Of a stretch of DNA of 19,723 nucleotides, positions 13,782 to 19,415 are shown one piece after another (positions within the stretch are counted from its first letter, which is position 1; every line of letters starts with the position of its first letter). Under the pieces are notes generated by a model that was given only the letters and a program-made list of their open reading frames with translations, did no database searches and had not been told where the DNA came from. Both the position numbers and the translations under genes were made by a program. The stretch is from assembly GCA_035705985.1 (NCBI GenBank), contig DASSVP010000190.1:1-19723 (forward strand), in the 5' to 3' direction. This stretch comes from JACVRW01 sp035705985 (GTDB lineage: Bacteria > Actinomycetota > Thermoleophilia > Solirubrobacterales > Thermoleophilaceae).

Positions 13782-13795
13782 CGAACATCTGTTCG
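13782..13795 (+). promoter_or_regulatory. LexA (SOS) box at the dinB start
   Basis: CGAACATCTGTTCG has perfect arms CGAACA and TGTTCG. It fits the Gram-positive/actinobacterial LexA consensus CGAAC-N4-GTTCG. Its last G is the first base of the dinB GTG start codon, so LexA bound here would cover the start site of a leaderless transcript. Confidence 0.85.
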
Positions 13796-14967
13796 TGTCC
13801 GTCCTCCACGCCGACCTCGACTCGTTCTATGCGTCGGTGGAGGTGCGCGACGACCCCTCGCTCCTCGGCCGGCCGGTGATCGTCGGCGGCGGCGTGGTGC
13901 TCGCCGCGAGCTACGAGGCGAAGGCCTGCGGCGTGGAGAGCGGCATGGGCGGCGGTCGTGCGCGGCGCCTCTGTCCCGACGCGGTCGTGGTGCCCTGCCG
14001 CTTCGACGCGTACGTCGAGGCGAGCAAGGCCGTTTTCGAGATCTTCGAGGACACGGCGCCCACGGTCGAGGCACTCTCGATCGACGAGGCGTTCCTCGAC
14101 GTGCGCGGCATGGAGCACTTCGCGGGCACTCCTGTCGAGATCGCGCGGCGGCTGCGGGCGCGCGTGCGCGATGAGGTCGGGCTCCCGGTCAGCGTGGGCG
14201 TGGCGCCCACGAAGTTCCTCGCCAAGGTCGCGAGCGCCGTGGCCAAGCCGGACGGGCTGCTCGAGGTGCCCCTCGGCGGCGAGCTCGACTTCCTGCACCC
14301 GCTGCCGGTGGAGCGGCTATGGGGAGTCGGCCCGGTGACCTCGGAGCGGCTGCGGGACGCCGGGTTGCACACGGTCGGCCAGGTCGCCGAGGTGTCTACA
14401 CGCTCGCTGGCGGACCTGCTCGGGCCGGCGGCGGCGAGGCACCTGCACGCGCTCGCGCATGCGCGCGACCCGAGGCGTGTGGAACGGCGCAAGCGGCGGC
14501 GGTCGATCGGCGCCCAGCACGCGCTGGGCCGCCGCTCGCGGTCGCCGGAACAGGTGGACGCGGCGCTGGTGGCACTGGTGGACCGGGTTTGCGGCCGCAT
14601 GCGGAAGGCGCGGCGCGTCTGCCGGACGGTCGTGCTGCGCCTGCGCTTCGACGACTTCGCGCGCGCCACCCGCTCGCACACGCTGCTGGAGGCGACCGAC
14701 CAGACGCCGCGCATCCTGGCCGCGGCGCGCGACCTCTTCGACGCCGCGCGGCCCATCATCGACGAGCGCGGCATCACTCTCGTGGGCGTGGCGCTCACGA
14801 ACATCGAGGACGCGGGCGCGCCGCAGCTGGCGCTGGACGGCGGGCGCGCCGCGGCCCTGGACGCGACCCTCGACGACCTGCGCGAGCGCTTCGGCACCGA
14901 GGCGATCACGCGCGCGGTGCTGCTCGGCCACGACGAGCATCCGCGCCTCCCCCAGCTGCCGGACTGA
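13795..14967 (+). CDS. dinB: DNA polymerase IV (Y-family translesion polymerase)
   Basis: DinB copies past damaged bases at low fidelity, usually under SOS control. The 390-residue protein starts SVLHADLDSFYASVE, which gives metal-binding Asp7 and the Phe11-Tyr12 steric-gate region. It has Asp97-Glu98 in LSIDEAFLDV, and the thumb and little-finger domains follow (SVGVAPTKFLAKVASAVAKPDG, LWGVGPVTSERLRDAG, RRKRRRSIGAQHALGRRSR). Near the C-terminus APQLALDGG contains a QLxLD-type sliding-clamp binding motif. The start is GTG at 13795: it gives the exact family N-terminus and lies at the edge of a perfect LexA box. No RBS is visible, which fits a leaderless message. The stop directly abuts the stop of the next, convergent gene. 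Confidence 0.95.
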   Translation: MSVLHADLDSFYASVEVRDDPSLLGRPVIVGGGVVLAASYEAKACGVESGMGGGRARRLCPDAVVVPCRFDAYVEASKAVFEIFEDTAPTVEALSIDEAFLDVRGMEHFAGTPVEIARRLRARVRDEVGLPVSVGVAPTKFLAKVASAVAKPDGLLEVPLGGELDFLHPLPVERLWGVGPVTSERLRDAGLHTVGQVAEVSTRSLADLLGPAAARHLHALAHARDPRRVERRKRRRSIGAQHALGRRSRSPEQVDAALVALVDRVCGRMRKARRVCRTVVLRLRFDDFARATRSHTLLEATDQTPRILAAARDLFDAARPIIDERGITLVGVALTNIEDAGAPQLALDGGRAAALDATLDDLRERFGTEAITRAVLLGHDEHPRLPQLPD

Positions 14968-15309
14968 CTACGCCCAGCGCCCGCCCGCCTTCGCCCACTC
15001 GGCCATGTGGTCCACCGAGCAGAAGGCGTCCGGGATGCGATGCTCGCCGCGGTGGCGGATCAGCACCACTCGCACGTCGCCGAGCGGCTCGCCGCAGTGG
15101 GCACACGAGTCCTGCGACTCGGTGATCCCGCTCGGCTCCTCGATCTCACCGGGTTCCCAGTGCGGTCCCTTCACCTTCCAGGGGAACACGTGCTCGAGCC
15201 GGCAGAAGGCCGCCTTCCGCGCACCCGGCACCTCCTGCGCCCGCCAGCCGTCCTCGCGCTCGACCGCGTTGCCGCACCACGAGCAGGTGTCGGTAGATTC
15301 CGCGCCCAT
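14968..15309 (-). CDS. Small protein with two CxxC...CxxxH zinc-finger modules
   Basis: The 113-residue product has two similar halves. The first has Cys9 and Cys12 (CSWC), then Cys36 and His40 (FCRLEH). The second has Cys69 and Cys72 (CAHC), then Cys97 and His101 (FCSVDH). Each set looks like one treble-clef or FCS-type zinc site. I do not recognise a named family, and a role in nucleic-acid or protein binding is only a guess. The start must be at or before 15309 because Cys9 needs it; the ATG there interlocks with the icd ATG as CATG. The longer frame upstream would be antisense inside icd. Its stop abuts the dinB stop with no gap. Confidence 0.75.
   Translation of the reverse strand: MGAESTDTCSWCGNAVEREDGWRAQEVPGARKAAFCRLEHVFPWKVKGPHWEPGEIEEPSGITESQDSCAHCGEPLGDVRVVLIRHRGEHRIPDAFCSVDHMAEWAKAGGRWA
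15294..15299 (+). promoter_or_regulatory. Candidate -10 box for leaderless icd, inside the divergent gene
   Basis: TAGATT is followed by 8 nt and then the icd ATG, which places the start of transcription at the start codon. TTGCCG at 15269-15274 (19-nt spacing) is a possible -35. Both lie within the first codons of the zinc-finger gene on the other strand. Confidence 0.5.
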
Positions 15310-16396
15310 GTCAGACCCGCTGCGGATTATCGTGCTCGAGGGGGACGAGACCGGGCAGGAGCTGCTCGAGCAGTCGCTGCGGGTGCTCGACCCCGGCGTG
15401 CTCAAGGTGCCGGTCGAGCTCGAGCACTACGACCTGTCGCTCGAGAACCGGCGCCGGACGAACAACGAGGTCGTGGGAAGTGCCGCGGCGGCGATGCGCG
15501 AGGCGCGCTTCGGCCTCAAGGCGGCCACGGTCACCCCCGAGGGCAAGGACGACGTGGGCAGCCCGAACCGGCTGCTGCGTGAGGCGATCGACGGCAAGGT
15601 GATCATCCGCACCGGCCGGCGGATCCCGGGAGTCACGCCGGTCGCGGGCGTGCACTATCCGATCGCAATCGTGCGGATGGCAGTCGGCGACGCGTACGGG
15701 GCCAAAGAGGGCCGCGAGAGGAAGGACGGCGACGAGGTGGCGTGGCGCACCGAGCGGATCTCGCGCAGCATCTGCCGTGCTGTGGCGGAGTACAGCTTCC
15801 GCACCGCCGCGCGGATCCACGGGCGCGTCTACGGCGGGCCGAAGTGGACGGTGAGCCCGGTCTACGAGGGGATGTTGAAGGAGGAGATGGACGAGGCGTC
15901 GGACCGCCATCCGGACGTGCCGTACAACCCGGTGCTGATCGACGCGACCTACGCCGGGCTGATCAGCGGCGGCGCCGACGCGCCGCTCGTGATCCCGGCG
16001 CTGAACCGGGACGGCGACTGCCTGTCCGACCTCGTCATGCCGATGTTCGGCTCGATCGCGGGCGCGGAGTCGGTGCTGCTGGCGTTCGACGAGAACTACG
16101 AACCGCGCGCCGTGATGGCGGAGGCTCCGCACGGTACCGCGCCGGCGCTGAAGGGCAAGGACATCGCGAACCCGATGGCGATGATCCTGGCCGCGGCCGC
16201 CCTGCTCCAATACGCCGGCGAGCTGGGGCACGAGGGCTGCGACACGGCGTCGCGTGCGGTCTACGAGTCGGTGCTCGAGGCGGTTGCCACCGGGGTGCGC
16301 ACGCCCGACCTCGGCGGCCACGCCGCCACGAGCGAGTTCACCAGCGAGGTGATCTCGCGCGTGCGCACGAAGATCGAGATCTGGGCTTCGCTCTAG
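15308..16396 (+). CDS. icd: Isocitrate/isopropylmalate-family dehydrogenase, probably isocitrate dehydrogenase
   Basis: Enzymes of this family oxidise and decarboxylate a beta-hydroxyacid with NAD(P) and Mg or Mn. The 362 residues include TPEGKDDVGSPNRLLR (substrate Ser/Asn region, 77-92), RTGRRIPGVTP (101-111), Lys179 in GPKWTVSP and the metal-binding acids Asp212 (LIDATYAG), Asp237 and Asp241 in LNRDGDCLSDL. The dinucleotide-binding motif MAEAPHGTAPALKGKDIANPMAMILAAA (270-297) is also present. Several motifs differ from textbook Icd and LeuB, so the substrate (isocitrate, isopropylmalate or homoisocitrate) is not certain; isocitrate is the best guess. The ATG at 15308 shares CATG with the divergent gene, and the TAG stop shares CTAG with the DUF389 gene. 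The gene thus has no flanking space. Confidence 0.85.
   Translation: MSDPLRIIVLEGDETGQELLEQSLRVLDPGVLKVPVELEHYDLSLENRRRTNNEVVGSAAAAMREARFGLKAATVTPEGKDDVGSPNRLLREAIDGKVIIRTGRRIPGVTPVAGVHYPIAIVRMAVGDAYGAKEGRERKDGDEVAWRTERISRSICRAVAEYSFRTAARIHGRVYGGPKWTVSPVYEGMLKEEMDEASDRHPDVPYNPVLIDATYAGLISGGADAPLVIPALNRDGDCLSDLVMPMFGSIAGAESVLLAFDENYEPRAVMAEAPHGTAPALKGKDIANPMAMILAAAALLQYAGELGHEGCDTASRAVYESVLEAVATGVRTPDLGGHAATSEFTSEVISRVRTKIEIWASL
15326..15331 (-). promoter_or_regulatory. Candidate -10 box for the zinc-finger gene, inside icd
   Basis: The minus strand reads GATAAT, one base from the consensus, 16 nt before the ATG at 15309. It lies within icd codons 7-8. The expected leader is 8-10 nt. The -35 is not convincing. 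Confidence 0.4.
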
Positions 16397-17394
16397 GCCC
16401 TCTTCCTCCACGTCCGCGCGCTCTTCCCGACGGGGAGCCCGGCCGACGCGCGCTGCGGGTCGCGCAGGTGCCGGCGCCGGCGAGCGACGTAGTCACGGCG
16501 CTGCAGGTAGAGGGTGAGCACGCCGGCGAGGACGATCGCGGCGAGGTTGATCCCGAGCTGCCCCGCGGCGCCGCCCGCCTCGCCCCAATTCCCGTAGGCC
16601 GCCGCGACGCCGATGTTCGAGGCAGCCGGAATGGTCACGACGGATATCAGCACGCCGATGAGTGCGCCCGACTTCGCACTCGTCAACGACAGGATCCCGG
16701 CCGTGCCCGCGACAAAGCCGACGAAGAACGAGAAGAAGTCCGGGTCCGAGATGAAGCCGGTCAGCTCATTGTCCGAAGCGACGAAGTCGTCCGGAGTGAG
16801 GCCTGTTGCCCTGAAGATGGCGGTGGCCAGGCAGGCCAGCACGATCCCCACGGGGAACCCGACGCCCAGGGCCATCAGCGAGCGCCGCGCGAAGTCCGCC
16901 CTCTTCTCGACGAGCGCGACCGACAGTCCCGCGAGTGGCCCGAACTCCGGCCCCACGACCATGGCCCCCACGATGAGGATCGGCTGATCGAGCAGTAGCC
17001 CGACGGCGCCGATCTGCATGGCGAGCACCATGAATGCGACGAAGCTGATCGAGAGCTCGGTGTTCTCGCTGGTGCGCTGCTCGACCTCCTCCCAGACGAC
17101 GGCATCGGACGGCAGTCCGGGGGCGGCCTTCTCCGCCTCGTCCGCCGCGTCGGACATGGAGATGTCGATGTGCTCGACGGCGATGGACCCCACGCGCGGG
17201 ATCTCGAGCTCCTTCAGGTCCCCGAGGATCACGCTGGCATCCTCTCGCGCGACATCGCACAGGATCACGTCGCCGGGCGGCTTCGTGGCGGCGCCGTGGA
17301 GGTGGACGATATTGAGCACGGCCTCCGATCCGCTCAGGACCTCCAGCGCCTGGTGCGCCACGTCCTCCGGAGCCACGATCCGCATGTGGATCAT
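16393..17394 (-). CDS. DUF389-family (TIGR00341-like) membrane protein
   Basis: The 333-residue protein has a soluble N-terminal domain (1-110) with an alternating alpha/beta pattern, then about six membrane helices (near 114-134, 138-160, 172-193, 219-238, 243-265 and 279-298) and a basic tail. The helix motifs GAMVVGPEFGPLAGL (143-157) and KSGALIGVLISVVTIPAASNIG (241-262) are the marks of DUF389, a family of unknown function seen in actinobacteria and cyanobacteria. The ATG at 17394 overlaps the thioesterase stop as ATGA, so the two are one unit. An ATG three codons later is possible. The TAG stop interlocks with the icd stop. A transport or sensing role is often assumed from the topology, but nothing here proves it. 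Confidence 0.9.
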   Translation of the reverse strand: MIHMRIVAPEDVAHQALEVLSGSEAVLNIVHLHGAATKPPGDVILCDVAREDASVILGDLKELEIPRVGSIAVEHIDISMSDAADEAEKAAPGLPSDAVVWEEVEQRTSENTELSISFVAFMVLAMQIGAVGLLLDQPILIVGAMVVGPEFGPLAGLSVALVEKRADFARRSLMALGVGFPVGIVLACLATAIFRATGLTPDDFVASDNELTGFISDPDFFSFFVGFVAGTAGILSLTSAKSGALIGVLISVVTIPAASNIGVAAAYGNWGEAGGAAGQLGINLAAIVLAGVLTLYLQRRDYVARRRRHLRDPQRASAGLPVGKSARTWRKRA

Positions 17395-17807
17395 GCGGAG
17401 TACTTGCCCAGTCCCGCGCGCACCTCGCCCGGGATCTCCTTCTTCTCGAACCTGTCTGGGTCGATGAAGACGTGCCGGAGATCGCCCTCGACGAGCAAGG
17501 TCCCGTCCGAGGCCCGTTCAGCCCGCACGGCCGTGACGGTCGACGTGGTCCCGATCCTGGTCACCCGAGCCAGCAGGTCGAGCTCGTCGTCGAACCGCGC
17601 CGACACCTGGTAACGGACGTTCGCCTCCGCGACCATCGCATCCGTGCCGCTCTCGATCATCCCCTCGTAGCCGTCGGCGAATGCCGCTCGCCACAGCTCG
17701 GTCATGAGCAGATCGAAGTAGATGAGGTAGTTCCCGTAGAAGACGACGCCCTGCGGGTCGCACTCGTTGAACCTCACTCGGATGCGATGACGGAACGGCT
17801 CGGGCAT
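17391..17807 (-). CDS. Acyl-CoA thioesterase, 4-hydroxybenzoyl-CoA thioesterase (hotdog) family
   Basis: These enzymes hydrolyse acyl-CoA thioesters. The 138-residue hotdog-fold protein begins HRIRVRFNECDPQGVVFYGNYLIYFD, which matches the YbgC/FcbC-type signature; Asp17 is the expected catalytic acid. VRYQVSARFDDELDLLARVTRIG and the strand TLLVEGDLRHVFID complete the fold. The acyl substrate is unknown. I chose the ATG at 17807 because TAGGCT lies 8 nt upstream (leaderless pattern) and the protein then starts just before the conserved region. The ATG at 17828 would add seven residues, and the much longer frame to 18227 is antisense to another gene. It is the first gene of a unit with the DUF389 protein. 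Confidence 0.9.
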   Translation of the reverse strand: MPEPFRHRIRVRFNECDPQGVVFYGNYLIYFDLLMTELWRAAFADGYEGMIESGTDAMVAEANVRYQVSARFDDELDLLARVTRIGTTSTVTAVRAERASDGTLLVEGDLRHVFIDPDRFEKKEIPGEVRAGLGKYSA

Positions 17808-17815
17808 CCGCGGGG

Positions 17816-17821
17816 AGCCTA
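17816..17821 (-). promoter_or_regulatory. Candidate leaderless promoter of the thioesterase-DUF389 unit
   Basis: TAGGCT lies 8 nt before the ATG at 17807, and TTGCTG stands 16 nt further upstream as a fair -35. The spacing is the same as at icd (TAGATT, 8 nt). Confidence 0.5.
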
Positions 17822-17870
17822 CTTGCATGAGAAGTTGCAGCAATTGGGCACTTCCATCCGACGCCGGCCG

Positions 17871-17876
17871 TACCTT
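17871..17876 (+). promoter_or_regulatory. Candidate -10 box for the 100-residue gene
   Basis: TACCTT lies 9 nt before the ATG at 17886. It follows the same TAnnnT, short spacer, start-codon pattern; no Shine-Dalgarno sequence is seen and the -35 is unclear. Confidence 0.35.
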
Positions 17877-17885
17877 CTCGAACGC

Positions 17886-18188
17886 ATGTTCCCCCGGCTC
17901 CAAGAGCAGATCGGCACCGCGCTCGACCTCATCGTCGAGTTCGCCACGTTGGGTGAGTACCGCCTGGCGGTGGACGCAGCCGGCGCCGCGAGCGCCCCCG
18001 TCGACGCTCCGAGCCAGGCACCGCAGCTGGGAGGCGCAGGCCGTTCGGCACTGCGCGCTGCGGTCCGCCGAACCGTCGCGGGCGGAGCGGCCGGCACAGC
18101 GCCGGTCGCGACCCCCGCGGCAAGGCGGCTGCGCGGCGAGTGCCGGCCGACGCCGGCGGCGCACGAGCAGCTCTGCCTCGCCGTGTAG
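17886..18188 (+). CDS. Small protein of unknown function (100 residues)
   Basis: I do not recognise this gene. The frame from ATG 17886 gives an amphipathic N-terminus, MFPRLQEQIGTALDLIVEF followed by ATLGEYRL, then an Ala/Pro/Gly-rich low-complexity middle and a basic tail with two Cys. The first 30 codons use almost only G or C in the third position and have a balanced helix-like composition, as real genes here do. The tail is more doubtful. A TACCTT box lies 9 nt before the ATG. It fills a 378-bp space between the thioesterase (divergent) and the second HD gene (convergent, 13 nt after its stop) that would otherwise be empty. No transmembrane segment or known motif is seen. A false ORF remains possible. 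Confidence 0.5.
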   Translation: MFPRLQEQIGTALDLIVEFATLGEYRLAVDAAGAASAPVDAPSQAPQLGGAGRSALRAAVRRTVAGGAAGTAPVATPAARRLRGECRPTPAAHEQLCLAV

Positions 18189-18209
18189 CGCTAAGCCGCC
18201 TTCAGCGCT
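18187..18209. terminator. Possible bidirectional hairpin between convergent genes
   Basis: AGCGCT (18187-18192) and AGCGCT (18204-18209), extended by AAG and CTT with one bulge, form a stem around a CCGC loop. It spans the two stop codons of the convergent genes. No T-run follows on either strand. Confidence 0.3.
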
Positions 18210-18696
18210 GTCGTTCGTCGAAGACACCGCGGCGGCCCAACTCGGATCTGAACCAGCGCAGTGGTTCCGTGTTCTTGCCCTCGGTGCTGCCGTCCAGCGC
18301 CACGAAGCGCAGGAAGAGGTCGATGTCGAGGATCCGGTCCAGCATCTCGTTCAGCGCGTGCTCGTCCAGACGGCCGGTGCGCCGCATCTTTCGCCAGATG
18401 TTGTAGGGGCGGTCGTGGTGCTCGATGGCGGCGAGCAGGCGCTCGTCGGCGGTGTAGCGCTCGGCGAACCGGCGGGCTCGCATGGCGTGGTGGTTCTCGC
18501 CCGTGCGCGGCAGCCAGTGCTTCACCTTGTACTTCAGCGCGTCGTGAACGAGGGCGACGAAGCGCAGGTCCTCGCGCCGGCGGCCGGTCTCGCCCCACCG
18601 CTCGATCGACCGCAGCAGGTCGGCCACGTGATCGCCCACCGCGCCCTCGGGGTGACCGCGCCGCGGCTTGCCCCATGCCAGGCCCTCCCGGAGCAC
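18202..18696 (-). CDS. HD-domain protein with uncertain start
   Basis: The GTG at 18696 gives 164 residues: GHPEGAVGDHVADLL (14-28, with His23), VHDALKYKVKHW with His51-Asp52, then GENHHAMRARRFAERY, AIEHHDRPYNIWRKM and the acid DIDLFLRFVALDGSTEGK. The order His, His-Asp, His-His, His-His-Asp, Asp fits a metal-binding HD fold; the substrate is unknown. This GTG is the only usual start, but the coding pattern continues upstream (VPGFVPETELERAVVADP) to a CTG at 18762 that overlaps the stop of the preceding gene as CTGA. The true protein may therefore have 186 residues and a rare CTG start. It is the second gene after the one-TM protein. Confidence 0.75.
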   Translation of the reverse strand: MLREGLAWGKPRRGHPEGAVGDHVADLLRSIERWGETGRRREDLRFVALVHDALKYKVKHWLPRTGENHHAMRARRFAERYTADERLLAAIEHHDRPYNIWRKMRRTGRLDEHALNEMLDRILDIDLFLRFVALDGSTEGKNTEPLRWFRSELGRRGVFDERQR

Positions 18697-18758
18697 CGGA
18701 TCGGCGACGACCGCACGCTCGAGCTCCGTCTCGGGAACGAAGCCCGGGACCGCGACGC

Positions 18759-19145
18759 TCAGTCGACGCGCTCCGCCGCCCAGTGGTCGCCCTGCCGGGC
18801 GAGGACCACACGGGCCTCATCGCCGCCCTCGTCGACGGCGACGAAGTGAGCACGGTCCTCATCCTTGCCCGGCCGGTCGTCCACGAGCACGAGGTGCATG
18901 CGGCTGTGAGCCCAGCCGGGCCGGGACTCGTCGAGAGCGCGCTGCACCGCGGCCTCCATCACGGTCCGGTCCCAGCCGCGGTCCGTGGCGCGCGCCTGCT
19001 CGAGCTGCGCGTCCGCCTCGGCCACGTGCCGCTCCCATGTCCCCGCCTGCCGGCGATCGCGTGCGCGCGCGCCCAGGAACCCGAGCGCGATGAAGATGGC
19101 GAGCAGCACGCCGATGACGATGAGGACGATCGCGAGGGTGTCCAT
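18759..19145 (-). CDS. Small membrane-anchored protein of unknown function
   Basis: The 128-residue product has one N-terminal membrane helix (residues 2-25, TLAIVLIVIGVLLAIFIALGFLG), then ARARDRRQ as a basic stop-transfer sequence. The predicted topology has a cytoplasmic soluble part: a helical region rich in Ala, Glu and Arg (QAGTWERHVAEADAQLEQARATDRGW) and a short alpha/beta region (HLVLVDDRPGKDEDRAHFVAV, ARVVLARQGDHWAAERVD). I do not recognise a family. I chose ATG 19145 because the helix begins there and TAGACT lies 10 nt upstream. The ATG at 19202 would put the start in the rRNA terminator hairpin. The stop overlaps a possible CTG start of the HD gene, so the two may be one operon. Confidence 0.8.
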   Translation of the reverse strand: MDTLAIVLIVIGVLLAIFIALGFLGARARDRRQAGTWERHVAEADAQLEQARATDRGWDRTVMEAAVQRALDESRPGWAHSRMHLVLVDDRPGKDEDRAHFVAVDEGGDEARVVLARQGDHWAAERVD

Positions 19146-19155
19146 GTCGGCGCGG

Positions 19156-19161
19156 AGTCTA
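19156..19161 (-). promoter_or_regulatory. Candidate leaderless promoter after the rRNA operon
   Basis: TAGACT lies 10 nt before the ATG at 19145, just beyond the rRNA terminator hairpin and its T-rich tail. No -35 consensus is evident. Confidence 0.45.
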
Positions 19162-19169
19162 GGGAGGCG

Positions 19170-19200
19170 AACGAAGAAGGGCCGCCCCGCGGGGCGGCCC
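19170..19200 (-). terminator. Rho-independent terminator of the rRNA operon
   Basis: GGGCCGCCCCGC and GCGGGGCGGCCC form one perfect 22-bp palindrome (19179-19200; up to 10 bp of stem with a tiny loop). On the minus strand it is followed by TTCTTCGTT. It lies 9 nt after the 5S rRNA 3' end and is the strongest terminator in the window. Confidence 0.9.
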
Positions 19201-19209
19201 AATGCAAGA

Positions 19210-19325
19210 ACGGCGGCGACCTACTCTCCCAGGGCCGCGAGGCCCAAGTACCATCGGCGCTGAGGGGCTTAACTGCTCTGTTCGGAATGGGAAGAGGTGT
19301 GGCCCCCTCGCTATCACCACCGAAA
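19210..19325 (-). rRNA. rrf: 5S ribosomal RNA
   Basis: On the minus strand the sequence runs from TTTCGGTGGTGATAGCGAGG through CCATTCCGAACAGAGCAG and CAGCGCCGATGGTACT to GGGAGAGTAGGTCGCCGCCG. These are the conserved 5S loops in order, and the two ends (CGGTGGTG and CGCCGCCG) pair as helix I with G-U pairs. The total of about 116 nt is normal. Exact ends are estimated to within 2-3 nt. Confidence 0.95.
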
Positions 19326-19415
19326 ATGGTCGAGACCGGCCCCCGCCGGAGCTTGAAAACTGCACTGCATGGCCTCCCGCCGGCGCTGAGCGCCGGCGAG
19401 CGACGGAAGATCAAA
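19326..19415 (-). other. 23S-5S internal transcribed spacer
   Basis: About 90 nt with no tRNA. It contains a perfect 9-bp stem, CGCCGGCGC (19378-19386) and GCGCCGGCG (19390-19398), with a 3-nt loop, probably an RNA-processing signal. A TTGAAAACTGCACTG stretch (plus strand, 19353-19367) lies nearer 5S. Confidence 0.75.

Noticed and set aside
14459..16396. A 645-codon plus-strand open frame that joins a region inside dinB to icd
   Set aside because: The first part is out of frame with dinB and passes antisense through the zinc-finger gene; only the part from ATG 15308 has dehydrogenase similarity. It is not a fusion protein.
18187..18209. Confident intrinsic terminator between the 100-residue gene and the second HD gene
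   Set aside because: The stem has a bulge and no T-run on either strand, so it is listed only as a weak hairpin and not as a finding.
17808..18227. N-terminal extension of the thioesterase to 18227
   Set aside because: The extension is Arg/Ala-rich, has no family similarity and is antisense to the 100-residue gene; the hotdog domain begins right at 17807.
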